Source: Castanea sativa
Taxonomy: Eukaryota > Streptophyta > Magnoliopsida > Fagales > Fagaceae
Assembly (NCBI RefSeq): GCF_040712315.1
Contig: NC_134015.1
Span: 51,429,964-51,493,963, forward strand
DNA length: 64,000 nucleotides
Direction of reading: 5' to 3'
This document shows, piece after piece, positions 37,267 to 49,799 of this stretch. Both the position numbers and the translations under genes were made by a program. The notes under the pieces are model-generated. The model was not told the DNA's origin and made no database searches. It worked only from the letters and a program-made list of their open reading frames with translations. How positions within the stretch are numbered: the first letter of the stretch is position 1; every line of letters starts with the position of its first letter.

Positions 37267-40059
37267 TGAAATGGAGTCTCGCCGTACCATCTAATGAACA
37301 TGCTTCTACAACCGGGTCTAATGCTAATTCTTCATCTGTGAGAGCGAAATGTGATCCTGCATGGGATCATGTGGCTGAAGAGTTGAAAGACGGAAAAAGT
37401 AGCTATAGATGTATACATTGTGGGAAAAGTTATAAAGGAGGGGGCATCAATAGGATGAAAAGACATCTAGCTGGAATTAAAGGTGATGTGGTTGCATGTA
37501 TGGGTGTACCTTATGATGTTAGGTTTCAAATGGTTGAGAATTTGAAGGAAATTGCTAAATCTAAAGAACAAACAAAAAAGGATCAAGAAGCATCTAATTA
37601 TTCGCCATTAGAGGACTCACCAGAATTTGAAGATGTCCAAGAAATTACTCCTAGAGGTAGGGGTTAGGTAGGGGAAATAGAAGTGGTGGTCCTAGTAATT
37701 TTCCATTAAGATCTAATCTTGGCAAGAGAAAGGTTGGTGATATTGGTAATTACTTCGCTCCTAGAACAACACCGGGAGCTCAACCTTCTATTAAAAGTGT
37801 TCTTGCTGGCAAAGAAAAGAAATTGAGGGTTGATATGGCTGTAGCAAGATGGATGTATGATGCTTGCATTCCAATTAATGCTGTGAATTCTAGTTATTAT
37901 CAACTTATGCTCAATGTTGTAGCTTCTTATGGTCCTAGATATAGAGGCCCAAATTATCATGCCCTTCGAGTGCCTTTGTTGAGAGAAGCAAAAAGAGAAG
38001 TCCAATTGATTGTTGATTCTTATCGTTCATATTGGGCTGACACTGGTTGTACAATAATGACTGATGGGTGGACTGATACTAGGCATAGAACATTGATTAA
38101 TTTCCTTGTTTATTGTCCTAAAGGAATTGTTTTTATACGTTCTGTTGATGCTTTTGACTTGGTTAAGGATGCTATTAATTTGAGTAACTTGTTTGATGAA
38201 ATTGTTAATTGGGTTGGTCCTGCAAATATAGTACATTTGGTTACTAACAATGCTGCAAATTATGTAGCTGCTGGAAGAATTTTGTGTGGAAAATATAGGA
38301 ACATTAGTTGGTCACCTTGTGCAGCACATTGCCTAAACTTAATTTTTAAGGAGATTGGGAAGATAGATCATGTAGCTAAACTTGCAAAGCGTGCATCCAA
38401 GATCACAGTGTTCATCTATAATCATGTGGCTTTGCAAGCTTGGTTGAGGACTAGAAAAAATTGGATGGAAATTGTGCGTCCAAGGCCAACTAGGTTTGCT
38501 ACTACTTTCATTGCCTTAGGGAGTCTTAAGGAACATAAGCATGACTTACAAGCATTGGTGACTAGCAAATTTTATGTTGAATCAAGATATGCAAAAGATA
38601 AGAAAGCAAAGGCAGTGGTGAAAATCATTCTTGATAATCAATTTTGGAATGATTGTCATGTAATTGTGCATATTATGTCACCATTGATTCGTTTATTACG
38701 CATTGTTGATTCTGATGAAAAACCAGCTATGGGTTATGTATATGATGGCATGTATAGAGTAATTGATGGAATCAAAAAAAATTTTAAGAACAAGAAGAGA
38801 CTATGGGAGCCTTATGTTAATATTATCAAAGATCGTTGGGATAATCAATTCTATAGAGATATTCATGCTGCTGCTTATTGGTTGAATCCTGCATTCCAAT
38901 ATGACTCATCTACTTTTAATAAGAGGCTAGAGACACAATCTGCTATGACAGATGTTATTGAATCAAAAGTTTCAGTTGGCCGATTGAAGTTGGTGGAGGA
39001 ATTAAGGCTATTTCGAGAGCGTGAACAAACTTTTGGAACCCAACTTGCTCAAGAATCAGCCAAGACATCTCAACCGGGTAAGATATTATTTACTTTAGTT
39101 AATTATGTTTTAAAGATTATAGCTCTTTTTTATATTTTTGGGATAAGTAAGTTTATTGATTCATTGTATCTTTGTTTTGTGTTGTATATGGAACTTAGAT
39201 GAGTGGTGGAAGTTGTTTGGATCTTGTGCTCCAACCTTACAAAAGTTTGCAATTCGGATCCTTAGCCAAACAGCTGCCTCTTCGGGATGTGAGCGAAATT
39301 GGAGTGCTTTTGAACAAATACATAGCAAAAGAAGAAATAGATTGGAGCATCAACGACTTAATGATCTTGTGTATGTTCATTATAACTATCGATTGAAAGA
39401 AAGGTATACATTATATAATCTCTTTTAATTAACGTTGTTGTGGGAAAATATGAGTGATTCACTAATTTGGTCGAGTGGGTTCTTTGTGATTGTGAAATTT
39501 AAGTGATTTGGTTATCAATTATTAATTATGTTCATTTTGTGATATAGAGTCAAAAGGAAGAAGTTCAATTTTGATCCTATTGATTATGCAAGTATCGATA
39601 AAACTGAATTTTGGGTAGTGGAAGATGAGAAACCTCCATTTCTGGATCATGAGGAGATAGAGAATGCATTATATAAAGAGGGAGCTCATCCAATCGAAGA
39701 AGGGTCTTCTAGTCATGTGCAAAGAGGTTAGCTTATAACAATTCTTTACCTAATTGCATATTTTAATTAGACTATTTATGATTTATGATAAATGATTATT
39801 AGAATCGTTATTTCATTTATTGTTCTTTGGTTTTGGAATTTGTATAGATATGGATAATGAAGTGATTGAGGATGATGATGACATCAATTTAGAATCATTT
39901 GGTGACGAAGATGATGCTCCTCCCAGATTTAGAGATAAAAATCATCTTATTCCTATTGACGATGAAGAAAATGAGGATGAGGATGATGATAATGATGCTA
40001 GTGGTGGAGCATTTGGTTTACATGATGATATTGATTTCAATTTTCTTCATAACAAATAA
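37267..40059 (+). pseudogene. hAT transposase (BED finger, DUF659, hAT dimerisation)
   Basis: The first segment (to 37667) holds a BED zinc finger, CIHCGKSYKGG with a following MKRHLAG. The only nearby ATG (37271) is one frame off, and a second frameshift near 37668, in a GGTAGGGG repeat, separates the finger from the main domain. The second segment (to 39077) carries the DUF659 and catalytic region with MTDGWTD and SPCAAHCLNL. Three further exons, 39199-39403, 39548-39726 and 39848-40059, have GT-AG borders and agreeing phases. They give the hAT dimerisation block (SSGCERNWSAFEQIHSKRR) and an acidic tail ending FNFLHNK. Except for the two N-terminal frameshifts it is nearly complete. It is probably inactive unless the reading-frame breaks are assembly errors. 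Confidence 0.85.
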
Positions 40060-41210
40060 TGCTTGACTTTTCAAACTTATTAGTTGTTTGTTTGAAACTT
40101 TAAAACTTATTTGCTATTTGGATGTAATGAACTTATTTGTTATTTGCCATTTGGATGTAAATATAATGACTAAGGAACTTATTTATTTGGTTTTGTTGAT
40201 AGTTTATTATGTTAAGCATGATTTTTTTGTAATGTTTTATGTTAAATTTTTTTTAAAAATGTTATATACTTCTTTAAAAAATTTATTAATTATTTATATA
40301 ATTTAAATAAATAATAATTAAATTATTTATGACGTCACCGGTTCGACCATCGGTCGGACCCCAGTCCGACCTTCAAACCGGTAATTAGCTACTTTTTCGG
40401 TTCGTTCACCGTACCGGTTTTTAAAACCATGCTTTTATTACAAAATCAATTAAAATAAGTTATGTTATGAAAAAAAGTTTTGAAAAATGATTTATTTAAA
40501 CTTATTGTACTAATAAAGTGTTTATATATATATATTAAAAAGGGAATTATCCAATTTAAAATACTTTGCAAATAATGATGTTGGATAGACCTGAATGTTT
40601 GACTTTTAATTCAAGCGCCTCTCTCTAGTTTTTTTAATAATATTCATATAGACCGGTTGTGCTTTGGGTTTAGTCTTTTTTTAATAGTTTATTTATCTTA
40701 TTTGTTTATATTTAAAAACTTTGTTTTTCTAGGTATAATTGTATTTTTATCCGCTTTCAACAAATAACAAAGAAACATCGACATGTAAGTCGATCTAAAT
40801 GCACAATAGGAATGATGAACAACGGGTAATTAAAGAGCATTTTCTTGAGTCTATCATCCATTACTAAACAGACCAAGAGCTAGAGTTGTGGGGGTAGAGA
40901 TTGGTGGACATGGCCTTATAAGGTCACAAAATAAGAATAGTAACTGTTAAATTGATAAATAATATGTTAGATAATAAACTGATATTAATGGACCCATGTT
41001 AAAGTTAACAGTAAATTATCATCTTTGGTAATTGAAAAAACCAAAATTGTAAATAATGTTGTGTATGTATGGATTACAAAAATTCTATTGGGAAAGATTA
41101 TGAGCATAATTAAGGAGAATGTGACTTAACATATGTGTATATATATACACACACACAATCTCTTCACAATCACTTGAACTTGTGTCACTTTGATAGGCTC
41201 AAATCTTAAA

Positions 41211-41480
41211 AAAGGAAAAGAAAAAAGTGGCTGAAAAATGCACGAATGCACTGTTCACGGAAGAAAGTGGCTGAAAAATCAGAAATATACTGTTAATATT
41301 CATGAACAGTAGCCGTTTGTCCCCCTGAAAAGCGTGCTGCAGCAAAAAAAAAAAGGTGAAACGTAGGAAAGTCAACAAGTGCGGCTGGGATAAAATAAAA
41401 TTAAAAAAAAAAAAAAACAGCAGAACGCACTTGGGCTAAACGCAGACGCTAAAATGCCCTATCCAAACACATTCTAAGAC
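41211..41480. mobile_element. MITE-like repeat, minus orientation
   Basis: Ends with GCCCTATCCAAACACATTC, the inverse of the GGGTCTGTTTGGAT-type end at 32047, and contains CACTGTTCACG and ATGAACAGTAG, matching the GTGAACAGTG motifs there. No clean target duplication was identified. Confidence 0.5.
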
Positions 41481-41738
41481 TATTTTGCATAAACTCCTCA
41501 AAAGATGCACGAGTCACTGTCATGGCTCTACATGAAGACACTTGCTAAATAACAAGGGAGTTTAACTTTTTATTCTTTCCATACATCTTTTTGAGTTTTG
41601 ACAAGGAAAAAGATAAACCGCCATGCACAATCTCTCTAAAACAGATTCATGATCGATCCTTGCACGGGCAGATAGATACAATCCTTCATAATCAATGTTC
41701 ATATTATGAAGGATGTTTTTAATGTTTTATTGTTTTTT

Positions 41739-42933
41739 GGCAAAAATATCATTTTAGTCCTTATATTTTGGGGTTATAGTCAATTTGGTTCTTATATTTT
41801 GATAGCAGTCAATTTAGTCATTGTTATTTTCAACTTAAAGTCAATTTGATCCCTACCATTAATTTATTAACAAAAATACCTATGTGGCTAATAGCTTACA
41901 CAGCTAGCAGCATACATGGCTATCAAAATAATAAAAATAAAATTAATTATTATTTAAAAAAGCCACATCAGCAATTTTTTTAAATAAAAAATCACAACAA
42001 AAAATAAAATAAAAAATTTCAAGGGTGAATTAAGAAAAATCTCCAAATTTTCTTGCACTTTCTTTGCAACCAAACACAACTCAGATTCCAAACCAATCAG
42101 GTTCGAGTTCATGACCTCAGCCATGGCCGGTCTCTCTACAAGACCCACCATAACAGATAATGGTCTCACGACTGCGCCACCACCAGCTGTGGCCACAGCT
42201 CCTCATCTCTCGACTTCTCTTTTTATTTCTTTTTAATTTTTTCATCTTTTTTTTTCTCATCTATGGCTGAAACCCATTTTGTATTTAAATTTCTTTTTTA
42301 ATCTAATTCTTCATTTTGGTTGATATAATGGTTGGGTTTTGTTTTAGTTGTGAGAAATCTTTGATTTGTGCTCGGGTATATGAAGTGGGGTTTTGTTTAA
42401 TTTGTAAGCAATTAATGTTGTTCGAGACGTTAAGTTCTTGGGTCCGCTTGGTATTCTTTGAGCATATGGATGGTTTAGGTTTTTTGTTTGAATGACTATT
42501 TCTGTGGGTTTTCTTATTTCTTTGTTTTGGGTTTACAAATGATACTTCTGGTAAAGAGAGCTTCAACGTACGAGTTAAATTTCTGGGTTTTGGCTGGGTT
42601 TGCAGAGAAGGTATTCCGAGTGTTGTTGGTTGTGATTTCCAAGCATTATTTTCTATCTTAAATTTTTTTTTTTGGAGAAATTAATTTTTTTTCTTGTTTT
42701 TAATTTAGATGTTGAGATGACATTTTAATTACTATTCTAGTAGCCACGTTAGCACAAACTTTGACAACTATCCAAGCCGTTTGCCACATAGACATTTTTC
42801 GTTAGTGAATTAATGTTAAGGACCAAATTGGTTGTAAATTAGAAATAACAGGAATCAAATTGATTGCTATCAAAATGTAGGAACCAAATTAAATTTGACA
42901 CCAAAATGTAGGGACCAAAATATTATTTTCGCC
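41739..42933. mobile_element. 1,195 bp long-TIR Mutator-like element
   Basis: Terminal inverted repeats of about 150 bases start GGCAAAAATATC on the left and, inverted, GGCGAAAATAAT on the right. They share AATTTGGTTC and CATTTTGATAGCA-type blocks. The target duplication TTGTTTTTT is exact at 41730-41738 and 42934-42942 (9 bp). The middle (about 42030-42720) has no transposase. It includes a minus-strand frame of 80 codons (42196-41954) starting MATAGGGAVVRPLSVMVG, with no recognised domain. The internal DNA could be captured host or SINE-like sequence. Confidence 0.9.
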
Positions 42934-43342
42934 TTGTTTTTTCTATGCCATGTGTGCCCGCATGCACATTCAAAAAGATATATAGCACCAAAAACAACCT
43001 CTCTGCAGCTAGTATAATCATTATAGTGTCTCTAACCGTTTCTCATTGTCACATTATTCCATCACTAGATTTCGTGATTTTACAGAATTTGGTCACTCTC
43101 ATTTTGTGCCACACATTCTCACACACTCAAAGCTTCAATTATTGAAACATTTTTGGCATTTTTGGCAATGTCACATATACCACAAGTAGCCAACCAAAAT
43201 AAACGTGCTTGTCCTAGCTAGGTAGCAGTGCATGTGGGTACTATACTTACTTTTGCATGATACAACAATGACCTAATGCAACAAAGTTACTTTGTTAGGA
43301 CCACCACCCACATTAGGTGAGTTGGTACTTTCTCAGGTCTTA

Positions 43343-43482
43343 GGGCTCGTTTGGTACATGTGTTTAAACAATAGTTTTCAGTTTTTTTGAAAATACATGC
43401 GGGTGAAAAATTGTGTAGAAATACATGTAATATTGTTTAAAATTTGAAAACATGTGTTTAAGTTGATGTACCAAATATGCCC
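43343..43482. mobile_element. 140 bp Tourist-type (Harbinger) MITE
   Basis: Inverted ends GGGCTCGTTTGGTACAT and, inverted from the right, GGGCATATTTGGTACAT are flanked by TTA at 43340-43342 and 43483-43485. The ends resemble the MITE at 52111-52483 (GGGTACGTTTGGTAT), so both may belong to one family. Confidence 0.8.
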
Positions 43483-43908
43483 TTAAAAGCTTGAGAGGTT
43501 CATAAACCCAAGTTCAAGTGATCTTGGGGTGAGGAGAAGTGGGGTTATAATGTCGATTGTCAAAAAAGAAGAAGAAAAAAAAAAAAGATGTTACTTTGTT
43601 AGGTTTTTAGTGTTGGTATGTTTCATGATACTCTTATAATCAAATTAAATATCTTGTTTATGTTATTTTATGTTAAAAAAGAGAGAGATCAATTTATTTA
43701 TTTTTCTGTTAAAGGCTCACATATGAGAGTGAAGACAAGCTCACTCAAGCAAGATAAGTGGTTCGTTACTTAAACACCACTCAAGTAGATCTAATTAAGG
43801 CTTGCTTGAGCGAGGTTGCAAGAAATAGAACATTTACTCTATATTTGCTAAACCCCACACAACATTTTTTTCATAATTGTTGACTTGATATATAGTGATT
43901 AAAGTAAC

Positions 43909-43971
43909 ATCACTTTTATGTAAGTCCAACATTAATATCACTTTTATGTAAGTCCAACATTAATATCACCT
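43909..43971. repeat. 28 bp tandem repeat, 2.3 copies
   Basis: Units 43909-43936 and 43937-43964 are identical (starting ATCACTTTTATGTAAGTCC) and are followed by a partial third copy. It lies just 3' of the NPF gene. Confidence 0.85.
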
Positions 43972-44071
43972 TTATTTAATAATGTACTGATTACAATCTT
44001 AGATTACAACCGAAAGAGTTTTAAGAAAATTCATAATAAAGCTACGAACGTAAAACTTAAAGAGATCACAT

Positions 44072-47000
44072 TCAAGCTTTGATCGAACTAAGTTCCACAT
44101 CCACATATGGCTCATCTTCTTTTTGCAAACTGCCCCTATAACTATAATTTTTAGCAATGTATAGAAAATATATCAAATTCAAGACTCCCATCCCCGCAAT
44201 AACAAAGTAGTAATAATCCACTCTTCCAACATTAATATCATTGGTCAACCAATCGGGCCTACTTTTCATCCTGGTGGCATGATGAACAATGGTGATCAAA
44301 ACGCTACTCAGGTAGCTAGCTGCAGCAAAGGAACAAGAAAAAAGTGAATTCCCAATACTTCTCATGTGCTCAGGAAACTGCCTGTTAAAGAATTCAATCT
44401 GTCCAATGATATTGAAAGCCTCGCAAAACCCCATCAAAATAAGCTGCGGTGCTAGCCACATAACTGACATTGGTGCAACCCCTAAGGGTTGTGGGTGCAA
44501 CATAGCTGAGGCCCTTCTCGCCCTTTCAATCAATCCAGCTACAACCATTGATAGAATTGAAAACACAATCCCAATTCCAATTCTTTGGAGAAGTGTGATT
44601 CCACCTTCATGTTTTGTGATTTTTCTAAGGGCTGGTACTAGGAATCGATCATAGAATGGAAGCCATAGCCCTATTGTGATGAATGATATGACTCCCATTG
44701 AGCCTGCTGGGATTTGGAAGTGTGGTCCAAGGTGACGATCCATTTTGAGGGCTTGTGACACAGTGAATGTTCCTTGTTGTGTCATGGAAATGAGGCTAAT
44801 GATTCCAGCAGACCAAATTGGGATGATTCTAATCAAGCATTTGACCTCTTCGACCTGCTGTATGGTGCAGAGCCTCCATGGATTCACACAAGTCCCATCG
44901 GGCTTTAGTTCATCCTCTTCTAATACCATTGCAGCTTTGTTTAAGAATCTGAGGAAATTAGTCAGTCAGTGAATTTAATTACGTAAACAAGCAAATTACA
45001 TATGGCACAACTTCAAAACTGGACTTACTAACATATATATATGATAGATGTCCGATTCCTATTTACCAAGTTTTCTTCACTAATGCTTAATTTTTTTTTC
45101 CTAATTCATTTAGTCTTAAAAAACTACCCATATACAAGTTGGTATTTTGTGTAACAATTGCATACAATATCTCATTTACATATGATCAAATCTCATACTT
45201 GTATGTAATTATTACATAAGGTCAGTGGCGGAGCTAGGATTTTAGTTTAGAGGGGACAAAATTAAAAGACGATATTAAAAGTGAAATTTATCTAAAAAAC
45301 ATTAGTCAACAATAATAACAAAACAAATAAACGATTGAAAGCAAATATGAATATATTTCATATTATTAAAATAAATAAACAAAAACAACTAATTCATAAC
45401 TTTAAAAAATTTACAAACTGATGGTGTATAAATATGATTAGTGTTACTTAAAAAATATAATGAATAAATGTTTGAAATTATTTTTTGTAATTGATAACAT
45501 GCCAATTTGTAAGACATAAGTTGTAAAATTTGTAATATCTCTAGCATCATTTAAAGATAAAATGCTGTGAAAAGTATCATAAATAGTAAAAATTGTGTAA
45601 ATAATGATATAAAATATAGATAAAAAAATAGTGAAATAAGTGGTTTGGTAACTTTCAAGTTTTAATAAGTAGAAATCTTTTTTTTTTTTCCTCCATGTGA
45701 CTACTAATACAAAAAAAAAAAACCCGCTCTAGCTCCGCCAATGCATAAGGTAATAAATCTTTCATACACATGTCAAAACATAACTAAGATTTTGTTAGGT
45801 GACAATGAACACCATTTATTAAATTCATAATTTTTTTAATAATTCAAACTTTTAAGATGAGTGGTAGTTTATCCTATTATCAATGCAATGATACGAGTTT
45901 TTTTTTTTTTTTTTTGAGAATCGAGATAAAACAATAGTCAAAATGATTAAATTTGTAATTTTTTAATAATATAAAGTTTTGGAACAATTAATAATTTACT
46001 ATATTACAAAATTGTAAAATCTATTTATAAAACCCAGCGATACGTACTAGAAGCAAGTAACAGTAACTCCACTCAGTTCACTGATTCTTAGACCAAAAAT
46101 AATAATAATAAAGAATTGGTAACCGATTTATTTTTATTTTTTTATTAAAACAGGTCTATTATAATCCACAATAGGTGTGAGCATGACGCAAGAAAAAATA
46201 AAACTCAAGGATCCTCAATTATTATCTGACATCAAACATGGAAAAACGAGCCACCACACAGCTTTTGAAATATAATCAATGAGTTTTGTAAGCATTCACA
46301 AAGATCATTGTACTATCAACCAATCAATATACAAGTTAGAAAAATCTTTTGTGACACAGATGCATTACCTATAATTGTCGGTGAGAGGAAGCTTTGTCAA
46401 TACAATCCCCTTCAATGGAGGATCATAAAAGATTGGACCTACTTCACTGTCCAATGGAAGCTTAATCCCACGCTTCTTATAAGCTGCAGAAAGAACTTGA
46501 AAAATCCCAGAAAGTGGGCTTCCTTCTGCTTTGACATGCACATAAATCTTTGTTCCAATGAAGAATAATATGATTGAGAACAACATGCACAAGGTTGGCA
46601 TGCCAAAGCCAATGACCCAGCTGACAGAGTCTTGGATATAAACCACAACAGTTTGAGTGAACAACAAGATCACTGTGAATGTGGTGTAGTACCAATTGAA
46701 GAAGCTGTTGATTCCTTTTCTTCCTTCATCAGAGGTTGGATCAAACTGGTCCACACCAAAAGGAATGCTACATGGCCTAACCCCACCTGAGCCTATGGAC
46801 AAAAGGCCAAGACCCATTATTAGAATACCCAGTTGAGCTTTGGTTGGACCTATGCATTGACCCAATATTTGCACTTGTTTGGTGCATTGTGGAGGATGAA
46901 GCTCCGGCAGCCAGGCCGTCAAAGTCACAGTCAGCATTCCCTGTTGAATTGTGAATTATTGTTGATCAAAATTGTTAAAAGTTAGTATAATATTGAATAT

Positions 47001-49313
47001 GAAAATAATTCACAGAAAGTTTTGTATGAAGATTTGAAGTAAAATTACTTTAATGATGAAAGTGACATATGATATACTTAATTAATTGGCACTGTAGTGT
47101 TTGTGCATCAATAAATAAATGCAGTGAAATCACTCGGCTTTTATTCAACTACTTCTTTTTTTTTTTATTAAATGGGACCATATTCAGTATGTACAAAGGC
47201 TCATATTGAAAAAAAAGACCCATATTGAATATGTACAAAACTTCAGAGTTTTTTTATAAAAAAAAAATATTCTAAAAAAAAAAAATACTATTATCTGAAG
47301 TTTTGTACGTATTCAATATGGATCCCATTTAATAAGAAAAAAAATAAATAAGAGAAATGGTATAACTCTAATATGTATAAAATTCACTCTAAAGTATATA
47401 AATCTAACAAAATATTGATATAAAGACAAAATTTTTAACACAATTTGATGTTAACGGATACGAGATGGTGCCTTTTAACACAATCCAATGATCAAATACC
47501 TTCTGATATCATGCACTTAAAGCTACCTCAGAAAAAGCACCATCTAATTAATTACATTTAAAAAAAAAATTGTAGTTGATGTGTCTCATATATAGTTGAA
47601 GAAGTGAAGAACTAAACTGGGACTATCATTATTAATTCTTTATAGATTTTTAGGCGTTGCAGGGGTATTCAAATCATATACAGAGGACTTTAATGAATTT
47701 TATTTTTTATTTTTATTTTTGACAAGAGGACTATTGATTTTTTTTTTTTTTTGAAGTGAGAGGACTATTGAATTAAAACACCTGAAAGTTCTATTTAACC
47801 AAAACAACAATAAAAAATTAACAATACTCACTATTAAATAGTCCAAATTGGGACACCTAGGGGGACTCTATAGTCTATTCTGGATAACGTATTATCAATG
47901 AGTCACATGCATATTATAAATAATTGGCCAAACAATTAATTATGTTTTCGTGAAGCTACCATAATAATATCAACCATCCAACTGGGTCCACGAGAAAGCA
48001 AAAGGTTAACTTGTGCAAGAATTTTTCTTTCTAGAATACCGATCGATCATATATGCACAAGCACAAGCACAAGCACAAGCACAACAAAATAGAATTTTGG
48101 CGGTCAAGGGGTGACAGAGCCAACTCTTGAGGTTTCACTATCAACCAAAACAAAAATGAAAAAGATGTATTTGGAGTTACAGCCATTGCGTTAAATACCA
48201 CACATGTGTAGATAACTGTCGTACACCCTTAAGTGAATTCACCACATAAACAAATTAAAATTGGCTCTTGTACATAAATCATGATGATTTGGAGGATATT
48301 CCAAAAACATTTAGTATTTTTACCAAATTAAATGTCGTAAATGAGAGATTGAGAGGAAACACCGCCGATGTTGGGCACAAAGTGGCACCTCCTCTTGCCA
48401 TAGGAGCTTGGGGGGGTTTTTATGGACTTTCTAGATCAGCTTTGAGGGGTGAGATTGAGGTGGGGTTTAAGTATTAAGATTTCTAAACTTATTTTTAAAA
48501 AGTGAGAAAAAGAAAATTGTAACTTATAATAGAGAGATATTATGACTTAAATAAACTATAAAATATTATTATGTAAGTGACTATATTATTATAACTTTTT
48601 GATACACAGCCTTTCTAATGAACTATGTTTGTACTCACTTTTAACCAAAAAATCTTGTTAAATCTTTAGTATAAAACATTTTTAATGAATTATGTTTATA
48701 CTTGACTTTAATCAGTAAAACTTAGTCTCCTTTAACCAATAAAACTTGTTATAACCTTAGCATAAAACCTTTTTAATGAATTATGTTTAAACTTATCTTT
48801 AACCGGTAAAACTTGGACTGAACTTATTATAATTTTGGTATAAAACCTTTTTAAACCATGTTTGTACTCGCCCTTAACCAGTAAAACCTATAACTTAATT
48901 ACTAAAATGTCGGAAAATTCAAAGACAATACCCCTTACCGGCTGAATAGTTTATGCTCATGCCCATGTGGTATACCTGTTACAGGAGATAATTTAGAAAA
49001 GAGGGGGGACATACTAAAAATAATGCGAAGGATCCAAAAGCAATTGTACTGAAGCGGCCCACATAGGTATCAGAGATGAAGGCACCAAGCATGGGTGCAA
49101 AATTTGAGACACCAAACCATACGTTAAGAATATTGGCTGCAGAAACTTGATCCATGTGAAGCTCTCTGGTCAAATACACCATAAAGTTCGCCAACAATCC
49201 AAAAGATGCCATCCTTTCAAACGTTTCATTTCCTGCACATCAAAATATATATAACGCCAACACCTTTTGTGTCAGATCTCATGCATTCCTTACTGTGTCT
49301 ATGTGTTTGTATT

Positions 49314-49363
<50 letters not shown>

Positions 49364-49569
49364 AAGATGAAGGGCATAGCCTTCCAACCACCAGGCTTTC
49401 TTTGCTTTGTATCTGAATCTGATAAGACTGTGCCATCCCTTTGTTGCTGTTGTTGTTCCTTTGATGACGACGATGATAATCTTGAAGGTATGATTTGTAA
49501 GCATTTCATGTTGCAGAATGACCAAGATGATGAGCTTGCTGACTGTTGCTTCTTAACCTCAAGAGCCAT
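44072..49569 (-). CDS. NPF/POT proton-coupled transporter (NPF2 group)
   Basis: Plasma-membrane-type transporter that couples protons to nitrate, glucosinolate or other small substrates in this family; the substrate here is unknown. Four exons: 49569-49362, 49232-49015, 46940-46369 and 44948-44072, with phases 1, 0 and 2 agreeing, giving 624 aa. The N terminus is Ser/Gln-rich (poly-S, poly-Q), then KPGGWKAMPFILGNETFER. ETFER is the ExxER proton-coupling motif of the first helix. FGVDQFDPTSDEG and FFNWYY are NPF signatures. The long final exon has the central loop, then TFTVSQALKMDR, PAGSMGVISF and FPEHMRSIGNSLF, and ends VELSSIKA. It is closest by eye to the NPF2.11/NPF2.13 type. About 12 hydrophobic helices are expected. 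Intron 1 starts inside a (CT)n(CA)n tract, intron 2 is 2.1 kb and intron 3 carries a hAT MITE. Confidence 0.93.
45223..45743. mobile_element. 521 bp hAT MITE in NPF intron 3
   Basis: Inverted ends CAGTGGCGGAGCTAG and CATTGGCGGAGCTAG (one mismatch). The target duplication CATAAGGT is exact at 45215-45222 and 45744-45751. Eight base pairs indicates hAT. The interior is AT-rich and non-coding. Confidence 0.9.
47159..47345. repeat. Foldback repeat in NPF intron 2
   Basis: TATTAAATGGGA and CATATTGAATA(T/C)GTACAAAACTTCAGA recur in inverted order across about 187 bases with A/T runs in the centre. The left arm holds an extra partial copy of the motif. It is likely a degraded foldback element. Confidence 0.65.
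48055..48084. repeat. (GCACAA)5 hexamer repeat
   Basis: Five perfect GCACAA units in intron 2 of the NPF gene. Confidence 0.9.
48600..48900. repeat. Degenerate tandem repeat in NPF intron 2
   Basis: About four copies of a unit of roughly 85-105 bases contain TATAAAACCTTTTTAATGAA, TTATGTTTATACT and TTTAACCAGTAAAACTT variants. Copies differ at many positions. Confidence 0.6.
49313..49361. repeat. (GT)n(GA)n microsatellite forming start of NPF intron 1
   Basis: On the gene strand the intron begins GTCTCTCT and continues as about 15 CT units, then CA units. The splice donor GT (49361-49360) is the first pair after the exon, so repeat-length change alters the sequence right after the donor. Confidence 0.85.
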
Positions 49570-49686
49570 TTTTACTGTTTTTTTTTTCCTGATTTAGACT
49601 ACTTTTTTAATATCTTTAGCACTCATTTCAAGTCACATAGAGGTGCTCACTTTGATGAGGTTTGAGCTAAGGCAAATGTGTTAGCC

Positions 49687-49694
49687 TATATATA
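49687..49694 (-). promoter_or_regulatory. Probable TATA box of NPF gene
   Basis: TATATATA in a CTATATATAGGC context (gene sense) lies about 118 bases upstream of the start codon at 49569, a typical distance for a short plant 5' leader. Confidence 0.6.
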
Positions 49695-49799
49695 GCACAA
49701 ATATGTACGAAGGGAAGAGGTGGTGTTGAGGGTGGGGATGATATTGAGTGGTGACGAAATTTAGCCAGTTATATATAATGAAAATGCTTTCCAAGGTAG

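Larger units (their letters stand above)
36232..40431 (+). mobile_element. 4,200 bp hAT transposon
   Basis: The left end is CATAGTTTTAAAAACTGG. The inverted right end is CATGGTTTTAAAAACCGG. An exact 8 bp target duplication, CTTTTATT, flanks it at 36224-36231 and 40432-40439. Both subterminal regions are rich in CCGG and GGTTC motifs, likely transposase-binding repeats. Inside lie a C-rich minisatellite leader (about 36480-36780) and a plus-strand transposase gene. The intact ends and exact duplication suggest fairly recent insertion, although the coding region is damaged. Confidence 0.95.

Noticed and set aside
42100..42200. tRNA gene or tRNA-derived SINE in the MULE interior
   Set aside because: A TGGCGCAGTCGTGAGACC word resembles an A box and CTCGAACC a B box, but the spacing is too large and no tRNA fold is apparent.
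48268..48477. 69-codon plus-strand frame in NPF intron 2
   Set aside because: No recognised domain, no splice context and surrounded by repeats. A transposon fragment is possible but I cannot support it.
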